Source: Firmicutes bacterium UBA4874
Lineage (GTDB): Bacteria; Bacillota; Clostridia; Caldicoprobacterales; DTU083
Assembly (NCBI GenBank): GCA_002399435.1
Contig: DHDO01000095.1
Location: 1-21,698, forward strand
Direction of reading: 5' to 3'
DNA length: 21,698 nucleotides
Below, piece by piece: positions 14,116 to 21,698 of the stretch. The position numbers were made by a program, and so were the translations under genes. The notes beneath the pieces were generated by a model. The model had not been told where the DNA came from, did no database searches, and saw nothing but the letters and a program-made list of their open reading frames with translations. The stretch's first letter is position 1. Every line of letters begins with the position of its first letter.

Positions 14116-17100
14116 TTAAAAAAGCTCTGCTATACGATCTCTTATCGCCTTCTTATCCGGAACTTTCACTGATATTATTTGAAGATCCCCCATGATACCA
14201 TATGGGGTTAGTAAATAATGGCCGGAATATTCCGACGGAGAGGGACTAAAGCTGGAATCTTTCGTGCTGTAAGGCTTTTCTTTCAGATGAAATGGCCCCA
14301 TCATATTCCGTGGACTTCCCATTACCTCAACTTCAATCTTATTTGGGCCATATTTAAGATCATCTTCAATCGATAATTCCTTCGGGCCATTGCAAAGCAA
14401 TCGGATCTCTGCATCGTTCATTCTGATGATTGCACACACGCCTTCTATTTCTGGAATTCTCAAATGGATTTTTGCACCGACTTCATTATTTTGATAATAG
14501 AACACCCATGAAACACTTCCGCAATAGTGTTTAAGGCCTTGCTTGGTCCAGTCGCCAAATGGCAACACGTTTTGCAGTTCTATCAGTCTCCGCTCCGGTG
14601 AAACGCCAAAATCCCCCAGCAGGTAAATATTTTCAAGCTCCATGTCATTCTGATAATCACAGCTCAATTCCAATTGATTTTTTCCTTTTTGAATATGGGA
14701 GATTTCGATCGTTTCAAATTCCCTATCCAAAAAATAGCCCTCTTTCTTTGACTCTATCGGAATCCGATTCAGCTGTATTCGGAACTCTTTTGAACGTTCC
14801 AATGCCAGACGGAGGTTTCTCATGTCTTTGTCTGAATCAAAATCAAATCGTAAATCCAACCGATGCCTTTCCCGGGGCTCTGCCGAATTGATCCAACGAT
14901 ACCTTTGTTCCAGGCCATTACGGGCTATTTGCCGCATTCCCAGCCGGTGACGGACTTCCTTTTGCGCCTTCCATACTTCCATAGTACCGGACCAGGGCTC
15001 TCCCTCCAATCGATATTGACACATGTCCAATGGCAATACATTATCGTGATCCAGGCGATAGGAAAGGGGACCGGAGATGCAAGTTTTCTTTACTTCCATC
15101 GTTTTCAGAAAATAGAGAGCCGACCCGGACCTTTCAAAATGAGAGTGAAAACTCACACCTGTGGTTGCATTCTTATAACTCGATACTTCCTTGATTTTCC
15201 CATCAAATAACCCCATCTCGATCGGGACGGAATGAAATGGAAGACGAATATTCGCATCCACTTCCTTTACACGGCTGTTATTGACAAGAAAAAGGATATA
15301 TCCACCTTTTACTTTACGTAACTGGTACAAAATATCCGTGCACTCCTCGCCTTCTCCATTTTGAATAAAGACCTGATGATAGGGCTCCAGGTACTTGATA
15401 AGCTTTTCCCTGTTTTCCACTGTCTGTGAACCCGGAAGGAAATCAACAATTTTCGGAGCACAAGCTGCTTCTTCATCGGTACCGACAAAATGTACCATAT
15501 AGACAAGGCATCCGCCAGCCGCTACAAACTCCCGCAAGAGAGCTTTTGTATCCTCCAGCATGGAATCCATATCCGGAGGGACAATCACCACAGGGTACTC
15601 AGCAGATCCGATTTGGAATTTCCCTTGGCCCGTGGAGCCATATTGACGGATCAATAGTTCATCCCCAAGATCAAGATCCATATGATTTCTCTCCAGGTAC
15701 TCAATCAACTGATTCAACTGATCGCCATAGGCATTTAAGCCCGGAACATCCCTTTCGTTTCTGCGAACCGGATTCCCATAGGGACTTGTCCCCAGTCTGC
15801 TCCACACTCTGCTGGCTGGATGAATGATCAGGACATTTCGAACCGCTTTCCCCTGCTCAAGAAGCAAGGAAAGTCTTGAAAAATAGTCCTCTATCCATTT
15901 GTTTTCTCTCCACCAGTTCGTGTTGTAGTGAAACGAAGGCGGATAGTCCCTTTTCCTGCATCCCCGCAAACTATAGAGTGCCAGATGCTGACACCTTCGA
16001 TTTACTCCAAGTACAAACTGCCAGTCTCCCATCCACTTTTGTCCCTCAAAAGTAAAGTCCCAACCTGTGCATCCATAGGTTTCTGACAATACCCATTTCT
16101 TGTCCAATTGATTTGCAACACTTGTACATTGTTTTACTGTCATATACTCATTGGTCTGCTCGCATAGCATATCAATGCCCGGAACTTGTTGGTATTGATA
16201 ATCAGGCATTGCCGCACCATTCACCCTGGTACAAAGTCCAATTTTATCTTCCTGAAGAAAATGCCCTGTAAACATGATGTTGTTATCTTTGCACCAGTCT
16301 CCGATTCTTTTGAAAAAAGTCTCACCGAAGCGAAGGGTAATCATATGCCAATAATCTCTTCTCGTGCGTTTGGAGTATTCGCCCCTGAAATACATATAAG
16401 GAAGAAAATCCAGAAAATCATAACCGTTTAATTCCTTAAAATAGGTTCCCAACCCATAAGTCCAGGGAATCCAGCCTTTTTTTTCTCCAAAAAACGCGTG
16501 TCGGTCATGAAGACTGGGCTCGTCCGTAAAAATGCCCAGTACTGTTTTCCCAAATTCATCTCCTATTACCGCTTTATATTTTTCGTGAGTTTCCATAATA
16601 AAGCGTTCTACGCATTCCGGATTCAGATTATCCGGCGGAGACTGAAAGTTAAACCATTCACTGGACGCAGAAACCTCCAGCTGCACGACCAGAAGCACCT
16701 CTCCTTCCAAAAACGCCTCGTGTTGTTTCATTGCCAGTCTTCGGATGGATAAAACTTTGTCCTGATCCCCCACAACTGCTCCATAAACCGCCTGGATTCC
16801 AATATGATCATCCGACCCATAATCCTTTCCGAAGATTTCCTGATCAAAAAGATCAGGATAGGATTCGACTTCCTGTATCTGTAATGTAAGCCCTTTACAT
16901 CGAAAAGCATCCCCACAGGCAGGCACTTTCCCGCCTGCGGTACCGGAAGGAAAACGATCTTCATCGTATAGCCATACATACATCCCCTGCCTTTTCGCTT
17001 CATCAACGACTGCCCTCACGCATTCCATCCATTCGTGGCCCAAATATTCTGTCTCCAGCCCTTCCCTTGAATGAATAAAAAATCCTCCCACGCCTGCCTC

Positions 17101-17211
17101 TTTCATCAATCGAACCTGTCTGATCAATTCCTCTTTGTTCAGTTTCCCATTCCATGCCCAAAAGGGAAAGGAACGATGAAGCGCATCTGGAACCTGCCAA
17201 CTTTTATACAT
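14116..17211 (-). CDS. Very large GH106-like glycoside hydrolase (alpha-L-rhamnosidase-like)
   Basis: This protein has 1031 residues and no signal peptide, so it is predicted to be cytoplasmic. The N-terminus FPFWAWNGKLNKEELIRQVRLMKEAGVGGFFIHSREGL and YDEDRFPSGTAGG (about 82-94) are typical of a Bacillota group related to GH106, whose characterized members cleave alpha-L-rhamnosides. The TIM-barrel core carries FTDEP (Glu231) and LSETYGCTGWDFTFEGQKWMGDWQ (Glu377). Their positions and spacing fit the acid/base and nucleophile glutamates of that clan. The C-terminal half (about 600-1031) is beta-rich and includes a galactose-binding-like sandwich near the end. The likely role is cleavage of imported oligosaccharides; rhamnosidase activity is a family-based guess. 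The ATG at 17211 has AGGTGA at proper spacing. A GTG at 17220 with AGGA seven bases upstream is also possible. It follows the AraC gene by about 70 bases. Confidence 0.8.
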   Translation of the reverse strand: MYKSWQVPDALHRSFPFWAWNGKLNKEELIRQVRLMKEAGVGGFFIHSREGLETEYLGHEWMECVRAVVDEAKRQGMYVWLYDEDRFPSGTAGGKVPACGDAFRCKGLTLQIQEVESYPDLFDQEIFGKDYGSDDHIGIQAVYGAVVGDQDKVLSIRRLAMKQHEAFLEGEVLLVVQLEVSASSEWFNFQSPPDNLNPECVERFIMETHEKYKAVIGDEFGKTVLGIFTDEPSLHDRHAFFGEKKGWIPWTYGLGTYFKELNGYDFLDFLPYMYFRGEYSKRTRRDYWHMITLRFGETFFKRIGDWCKDNNIMFTGHFLQEDKIGLCTRVNGAAMPDYQYQQVPGIDMLCEQTNEYMTVKQCTSVANQLDKKWVLSETYGCTGWDFTFEGQKWMGDWQFVLGVNRRCQHLALYSLRGCRKRDYPPSFHYNTNWWRENKWIEDYFSRLSLLLEQGKAVRNVLIIHPASRVWSRLGTSPYGNPVRRNERDVPGLNAYGDQLNQLIEYLERNHMDLDLGDELLIRQYGSTGQGKFQIGSAEYPVVIVPPDMDSMLEDTKALLREFVAAGGCLVYMVHFVGTDEEAACAPKIVDFLPGSQTVENREKLIKYLEPYHQVFIQNGEGEECTDILYQLRKVKGGYILFLVNNSRVKEVDANIRLPFHSVPIEMGLFDGKIKEVSSYKNATTGVSFHSHFERSGSALYFLKTMEVKKTCISGPLSYRLDHDNVLPLDMCQYRLEGEPWSGTMEVWKAQKEVRHRLGMRQIARNGLEQRYRWINSAEPRERHRLDLRFDFDSDKDMRNLRLALERSKEFRIQLNRIPIESKKEGYFLDREFETIEISHIQKGKNQLELSCDYQNDMELENIYLLGDFGVSPERRLIELQNVLPFGDWTKQGLKHYCGSVSWVFYYQNNEVGAKIHLRIPEIEGVCAIIRMNDAEIRLLCNGPKELSIEDDLKYGPNKIEVEVMGSPRNMMGPFHLKEKPYSTKDSSFSPSPSEYSGHYLLTPYGIMGDLQIISVKVPDKKAIRDRIAELF

Positions 17212-17282
17212 TGATTTCACCTGATTTTCCTAATTTCAATCTTCAGAAATTGCTTATTTATTAATTATTGGATTCCCGTCGT

Positions 17283-18566
17283 TTACTCCATAAACATACA
17301 GGTATTGCGATATTGTCCGGGGGTAATCCCTTCCAGCTTTTTAAAGGTACGGATCAGAATGGCGTCATTGGTATACCCACTGGTTGCTGCTATCGTTTTT
17401 AAATTGCCCTGACTATATTTTAAAAGTTCTTTTGCCTTACTGATCCGCATTTTGTTCATATAGGACATAATGCTTTCCCCGGTTTGCTTTTTAAAAAATT
17501 GGGAAAGATAATTTGGGGTTACCCCGGTATATTGCGATATGTTACGGATACATAAATTACTGTCCGTATAGTTCTTATTCAGATAGTCATATATTCTTTC
17601 CAAAAGAACGGTATTGTGACTCTTTTGATTGTTGTTGATACAGAAACAGAACCGTAGAATCAGGCAGTGAACGGCTTCATATAGTCCATTGATGGTTTTG
17701 CACTTTATTACTTCGGATCCCTCACACGAATCCGGAAAGCAAATGTCCGGCAAGTCCTGCCTTATTTCCGTCAATAATCGGAATGCGTCGCTTTGGATGG
17801 CAAAAAATAGATATCTGGATGTTTCAAAAGGCAGTTTGCGGTATTTGAAGTTTTCCTCAAAAAAGTTCTTCAGGAAAGAGCACGCTTCCCCTTCCCTTCC
17901 TGCCATAATGCAGTTTTTTAGTTTCTTCCCCATATCGGTCCGGCAATGCGATTCCCCCTCAAATTGCAGTTCTCCGTAAATAACGAGACTGTCCCGCTCC
18001 GTTAGCCGGTAATCAATCCCATAGGCTGCCTCCTGCCAGGAACGATGGATTCCATGCAGCCCGCCATGTATCTTTCCCACACCAATATGAATGGGATCCG
18101 TAAGTCTGTTTTTTAATCGAAACAGGGTCTTCTCTGCGATGCTGCGGCTCCATGCCGTGGACCCTTCCGTACAGTATTTCGTTGTATTGATCACAACGCC
18201 TGTTTTATTATCGGTGTCCGCGAAAACCGGATAGAAATCTCTGCCCGCCTCCGCCTCTTCATCCAGGATATCCTTTATGACACAGGAGAACATTTTACTC
18301 CGGTTCCGTTCTTTTGTTCCCTTGTCTGCCGGATCGATATGTACCAATATCACGATAAAGCAGGGATAATCAAACTCTATGCCCAGAAAGTCCAGTATTT
18401 CACGGATTTCATTCAAATCCGCCGCCTGCCCTTCCAAAATCCGGGCAAACAAATGATTTCGAACACTCCAAGGAATGGAATCCAATAACCTGCTCACAGC
18501 CATTTCCCCCTTTCCATCCGGTAAATCACCGTCCGAAGCTGCTTTGTTACAGGCAGGTGCTTCCAA
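17283..18566 (-). CDS. AraC-family transcriptional regulator (YesN-like, no receiver or membrane sensor)
   Basis: This protein has 427 residues. The C-terminal 100 or so residues form a double helix-turn-helix of the AraC type: IRNISQYTGVTPNYLSQFFKKQTGESIMSYMNKMRISKAKELLKYS, then LKTIAATSGYTNDAILIRTFKKLEGITPGQYR. The preceding region (SVRNHLFARILEGQ, FLGIEFDYPCFIVILVHID) matches the linker or GGDEF-like domain that in YesN-type regulators sits between a receiver or Cache sensor and the DNA-binding domain. Here neither sensor is present. The frame begins at TTG 18566, which has a good AAGGAAGTGA site. An ATG at 18503 preceded by AAAGGGGG is an alternative and would remove 21 residues. It starts 11 bases after the GH127 stop, so it is co-transcribed with it. 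It probably controls this locus, perhaps through the conserved blocks before the two binding-protein genes. Confidence 0.88.
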   Translation of the reverse strand: MEAPACNKAASDGDLPDGKGEMAVSRLLDSIPWSVRNHLFARILEGQAADLNEIREILDFLGIEFDYPCFIVILVHIDPADKGTKERNRSKMFSCVIKDILDEEAEAGRDFYPVFADTDNKTGVVINTTKYCTEGSTAWSRSIAEKTLFRLKNRLTDPIHIGVGKIHGGLHGIHRSWQEAAYGIDYRLTERDSLVIYGELQFEGESHCRTDMGKKLKNCIMAGREGEACSFLKNFFEENFKYRKLPFETSRYLFFAIQSDAFRLLTEIRQDLPDICFPDSCEGSEVIKCKTINGLYEAVHCLILRFCFCINNNQKSHNTVLLERIYDYLNKNYTDSNLCIRNISQYTGVTPNYLSQFFKKQTGESIMSYMNKMRISKAKELLKYSQGNLKTIAATSGYTNDAILIRTFKKLEGITPGQYRNTCMFME

Positions 18567-18577
18567 TACTCACTTCC

Positions 18578-20536
18578 TTAGAGTCGGTAAAGCAGCGGCA
18601 TCCAGATACGCATCTCCCCGAAGCCCCGATTATCCCAGGCGAAATAGGGAATCAACCGTACGGATATCCTGTCGATTCCATCGATTCGCAACGTCTGATA
18701 CAGTGCGTCCCGATTCTGCTTCTTTCGAAGTACCACTGCTTCGGTTTTTAGAGCGACCAGCCTTTGCCCGCAGATTTCATAATCCTCTTCCCGAAACACA
18801 GCATCGGAAGGCATTAAAATATCATCCAGTGTATCCACATCCGCATCCGGGCTTTCCATGCAGTACACAATGGGGCCTCTTTCCACTGCAGCCTGATTTC
18901 CATCCTCTTCCACCATGGGATGCGCAACAGTCAAACGTGCCGGCATATCGAAACAAACTTCAATCCGACTGTTCTTCAGGTCATGAACCTTCAGCGGCAA
19001 ATAGGAACTACCATCCTCTTCCGTAATCCTGCGGCTGGTTCCATCATACTCAACGGATCCGCTTTCTGCCCAGCCCGGCACACGGATCATAAGAAGGAAT
19101 CCGCGGTCGCTTTCCACATTGGCAAAGCGGAATCGGATCCGACCGCTCCATGGATAGTCCGTATCCTGTATCATGGTAAAGGATGAGCCATTCTTCAACC
19201 GGATCTTCACCTCGCTGGCCCCATACATGCCCAGGTAGACTTCCTCCTCCCCTATGGCATAGGTATATTCCATGGATTCCATAAGGAAACGGGACAGATT
19301 GGCCGGACAGCAAAAGCATTTGAGAACATGGGAGCGGGTCCGCGGCCAGATCAGTTTAAAATCCAGCTTTTTCGTCCTCCGAAGCATATTTTCATAGAAA
19401 TACTGATCGCCATCCAGACTTATCGCAGCCAGCGCCAGGTTATACATGCTGCGTTCGATCAGATCAAAGTACCGTGCCCTGGGTTCTATGGCAAACATCC
19501 GGTAATTCCACAGAATATTTCCCAATGCCCCGCAGGTTTCATTATAGGCAGTGATGTTTGGCAATTGATACTCGTATCCGAATGCCTGGTGAACTTTTTG
19601 ATCCTTTGTAAAATCCCCGTATGGAGAGACCCCATTATACAGGGCTCCGCACCCACCGGTAAGATACAGCTTTTTTTCCGCCATATTGTGCCAGACCTGA
19701 TACAGCATCGCCTTCAGGGATTCGTCCCCCGTTTCCAGATAAAGGTCCGCCACCCCGGCATATAAGTAGGTGGAGCGCACAGCGTGTCCGACGATTGATG
19801 TATGCTCCCGGAGAGGATACCGGTCCTGATTGTCGTCGGTTCCATCCGGAACCGCATCACGCAGGGAAACTGCCAATTTTGCAAGATCCAGATACCGGAT
19901 GTCCCCGGTAGTGCGATACAACTCCACCAGGCCCATATAGTGGGAGGGACATACCGCCGTTATTCCTGCTCCGGTTTTTGATGCTTCCTGATATTCCTTC
20001 TCCAGATATCCGGCCGCCTTGACCGCAATCTGCAGAAAAGAATCCTTTCCGGTTATTCTTTTGTGCTGGCAGGCTGCTGTGAACAGATGCCCAAAATTAT
20101 AGACTTCAAAATCGTTGATATCACCAAACCGTTTTCTCCCGTTCCCCTGTCGTTCCCCAATGATTTGCTTTGTGGAAAGATAGCCATCCTCCTGCTGCGC
20201 CCTCCCAATCAGGGCAATGTATTCATTCAATTGATCTTCCATGTCCCGGTCGTTTGTTTGCGCTGCAAAATACATCATTCCTTCCAGAAGTTTATAGAAA
20301 TCTCCATCCCCATAAGGGGTCCCCCGGAAAGAACCACTGGATTCCCCGGCGGCAATCCGAAAGTTCTCCACCGTGTGAAAAACATTCTTATCTTCAAACA
20401 GCCCCAGAATATGAGGGATGGTCACTTTCCCGCAGAGATCAAACCGTTCTTTCCAGAATCCATTCCGCCAGTGGATATTTTCCTGAGGAACCGCAGCCGC
20501 CTTTGCATAGAGACTTCTTTTCGTATCGATCAGCAT
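18578..20536 (-). CDS. GH127-family glycosidase (beta-L-arabinofuranosidase-like)
   Basis: This 652-residue protein has the full length of GH127 (formerly DUF1680) and no signal peptide, so it should act in the cytoplasm. After an N-terminal strand region, an (alpha/alpha)6 barrel covers about residues 30-430. It has GTPYGDGDFYKLLEGM, CPSHYMGLVELYR, YLTGGCGA, and the Zn-binding NETC (Glu333, Cys335) and CFCCPAN (Cys409, Cys410) motifs. These match Glu338, Cys340, Cys417 and Cys418 of HypBA1, in which one of the paired cysteines is the nucleophile. Beta-sandwich domains complete the C-terminus. The position of the proposed HypBA1 acid/base Glu322 is glutamine here (Gln317 in HQAFG), so specificity or mechanism may differ. 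The ATG has GGAGG nine bases upstream. It lies between the BKACE gene and the AraC gene. A role in removing L-arabinofuranose or a related pectic sugar is inferred. Confidence 0.92.
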   Translation of the reverse strand: MLIDTKRSLYAKAAAVPQENIHWRNGFWKERFDLCGKVTIPHILGLFEDKNVFHTVENFRIAAGESSGSFRGTPYGDGDFYKLLEGMMYFAAQTNDRDMEDQLNEYIALIGRAQQEDGYLSTKQIIGERQGNGRKRFGDINDFEVYNFGHLFTAACQHKRITGKDSFLQIAVKAAGYLEKEYQEASKTGAGITAVCPSHYMGLVELYRTTGDIRYLDLAKLAVSLRDAVPDGTDDNQDRYPLREHTSIVGHAVRSTYLYAGVADLYLETGDESLKAMLYQVWHNMAEKKLYLTGGCGALYNGVSPYGDFTKDQKVHQAFGYEYQLPNITAYNETCGALGNILWNYRMFAIEPRARYFDLIERSMYNLALAAISLDGDQYFYENMLRRTKKLDFKLIWPRTRSHVLKCFCCPANLSRFLMESMEYTYAIGEEEVYLGMYGASEVKIRLKNGSSFTMIQDTDYPWSGRIRFRFANVESDRGFLLMIRVPGWAESGSVEYDGTSRRITEEDGSSYLPLKVHDLKNSRIEVCFDMPARLTVAHPMVEEDGNQAAVERGPIVYCMESPDADVDTLDDILMPSDAVFREEDYEICGQRLVALKTEAVVLRKKQNRDALYQTLRIDGIDRISVRLIPYFAWDNRGFGEMRIWMPLLYRL

Positions 20537-20605
20537 AAAGTAAATCCTCCTTGTACTTCCTTTCTGCGCGTTTCCTTTCTGTCATGCCTCATGATGGGAT
20601 GGATG

Positions 20606-21421
20606 TCATCCCATGTGAGAAGGATGGATCCGAAGCATCTGCCTTGCTTCCTTCGGTGTGGCTGGTTCCAGTCCCATTGCCCGGATCAGGCAGGCGAGAC
20701 GGCTTACCAGTTGGTAGTTCTTTTCTGCCTGCTGTCCTTCACTGAGCCATCTACTGTCTTCAAACCCGATCCTTACAAGGTTGGCTCCCATGGCAATGGC
20801 AGCAGCAATCAAATCCCAGCCGGAGCGTCCATAATGTGTGACGCCCCAATAAGTATCCGGATCTTTTGGAAGAAAAGAGTAAAAGGCAAATAAATGCCCG
20901 ATGGTGGACGGCATCCCGCCCTGATGCCCGAAAACAAGGTTGAAAAGCAGAGGCTTTTGAAATGGCAGTTTCCTGGCAACGGTAAGGATATTATGAATCA
21001 TTCCAATCTCAAACACCTCAAACTCCGGCAGTATCCGGCGGGCATACACTTCCTTTGCACAATATCGTATGTCCTCAAAGGAGTTGCAGTACACTTCCTC
21101 CCCGAGATTGCAGGAGCCGCCATTCAGGGAAGCGCTCTCCACTCTCCGGTCCTTCAGCGGATTACACCGCTGCCTGATGTTCATCCGGGATATTCCGCCG
21201 GTGGATGCCTGTGCAATGATGTCGCAAGATTTCCCGATCTTCTCAAAACATTCGGTCATAACCGAAGGATCCGTCGAAAGAACCCCGCCTCTTGTCTTCG
21301 CATGAAGGTGGCATATGGATGCCCCCTCCACGGCACATCGGGCCACATCCTCCGCCAGGGTATCCGGGGAAACCGGATCCGCACTTCCCACCGGTGCAAC
21401 CGAAATGATTACCTTGCGCAT
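20606..21421 (-). CDS. BKACE-family beta-keto acid cleavage enzyme (DUF849)
   Basis: This protein of 271 residues is the usual length for BKACE enzymes. They are Zn-dependent TIM barrels that condense a beta-keto acid with acetyl-CoA to give acetoacetate or a related product plus a new CoA ester. Visible marks are CHLHAK (His38 and His40 as Zn ligands), QASTGG (about 71-76), ESASLNGGSCNLG (95-107) and VRIGFEDS (Arg217, Glu221, Asp222). The last matches the Arg, Zn-ligand Glu and Asp of the 3-keto-5-aminohexanoate cleavage enzyme. The usual HxHxRD motif reads HLHAKT. The substrate cannot be told from sequence; the lysine-fermentation reaction is only one of many in this family. The ATG has GGAGG seven bases upstream and overlaps the preceding gene by 13 bases. 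A sugar-derived keto acid is a possible substrate given the neighbours. Confidence 0.9.
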   Translation of the reverse strand: MRKVIISVAPVGSADPVSPDTLAEDVARCAVEGASICHLHAKTRGGVLSTDPSVMTECFEKIGKSCDIIAQASTGGISRMNIRQRCNPLKDRRVESASLNGGSCNLGEEVYCNSFEDIRYCAKEVYARRILPEFEVFEIGMIHNILTVARKLPFQKPLLFNLVFGHQGGMPSTIGHLFAFYSFLPKDPDTYWGVTHYGRSGWDLIAAAIAMGANLVRIGFEDSRWLSEGQQAEKNYQLVSRLACLIRAMGLEPATPKEARQMLRIHPSHMG

Positions 21422-21698
21422 TGGGGCCCTCCTTCCTTTTGGAAGGATGTTCCTTTCGCCTTTGCCTTTTCAGGATGATACATGGCTTCCTTTGCCGCGT
21501 CATAACTGATCCGCCCGAACTTCAATACAGGAACCGGATAGGAAGGATGCTTTACCAAAGCCATGGAGATTTGAGCAAAGACCACCACATCCACTTTCGG
21601 AACCAATTGCTTCAGAGCTGTTCTTATCTTTTCGTCATGAAGGGGCCGGTCTCCATGTGTCAGCGCTTCAAAAGCTCCGTCTGCCACGGAAATTTCTG
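21409..21698 (-). CDS. Asp/Glu/hydantoin racemase-superfamily protein, C-terminal part (cut by window edge)
   Basis: Only the last 95 or so codons are inside the window; the 5' part lies beyond 21698, and the frame stays open to the edge (EISVADGAFEAL before the visible GTG). DGAFEALTHGDRPLHDEKIRTAL, then KVDVVVFAQISMALV and PVPVLKFGRISYDAAKEA match the C-terminal half of Pfam Asp_Glu_race proteins, which include racemases, hydantoin racemases and arylmalonate decarboxylases. At the strand where racemases carry the second catalytic cysteine (GCT or GC) this protein has FAQIS. It is therefore unlikely to be a classical two-cysteine racemase. It overlaps the BKACE gene by 13 bases, so the two are probably translationally coupled and act in one pathway. 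Confidence 0.72.
   Translation of the reverse strand, partial: EISVADGAFEALTHGDRPLHDEKIRTALKQLVPKVDVVVFAQISMALVKHPSYPVPVLKFGRISYDAAKEAMYHPEKAKAKGTSFQKEGGPQCAR

Noticed and set aside
20594..20614. 8-bp inverted repeat ATGGGATG/CATCCCAT at the end of the BKACE gene
   Set aside because: The stem is short, overlaps the stop codon and has no U-run after it, so it is not supported as a terminator.

Overview
The window is one co-directional block. All fifteen supported genes lie on the minus strand, so transcription runs from position 21698 towards 1. Protein families, Shine-Dalgarno sites of the GGAGG type, frequent GTG/TTG starts and Gram-positive lipoprotein solute-binding proteins point to a Bacillota genome, of Paenibacillus/Cohnella or Clostridia type. 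This assignment rests on gene content, not on a marker gene. There are no RNA genes, insertion sequences, integrases or CRISPR arrays, and no gene-free stretch longer than about 230 bases.

In transcription order: (1) 21698-20606 holds the C-terminal end of an Asp/Glu/hydantoin racemase-superfamily protein overlapping a BKACE-type beta-keto acid cleavage enzyme. (2) 20536-14116 holds a GH127 glycosidase, an AraC-family regulator and a very large GH106-like (alpha-L-rhamnosidase-like) glycosidase. (3) 13993-10467 holds two tandemly duplicated lipoprotein sugar-binding proteins, each with its own matching promoter region and a related 3' hairpin. (4) 10380-5384 holds a third, about 990-residue binding protein fused to two repeated beta-sandwich regions, followed by a MalF/MalG-type permease pair. 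(5) 5377-1084 holds an NHL-propeller/TPR membrane protein, a YIP1-like integral membrane protein and a secreted DUF5696 (glycosidase-like) protein. (6) 1087-1 holds a second MalF-type permease and the start of a second MalG-type permease, cut by the window edge.

Together this is a plant-polysaccharide-type utilization locus. Extracellular or cytoplasmic glycosidases release rare L-sugars or oligosaccharides (L-arabinofuranosides, L-rhamnosides or related pectic sugars are the best guess). Several binding proteins and at least two permease pairs import them, and an AraC regulator probably controls the locus. No ABC ATPase is present, so a shared MsmX-type ATPase encoded elsewhere is expected. 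The least explained part is the tightly coupled NHL-TPR / YIP1 / DUF5696 trio between the two permease pairs. It looks like a surface assembly attached to the transporter and is the best candidate here for an undescribed system.
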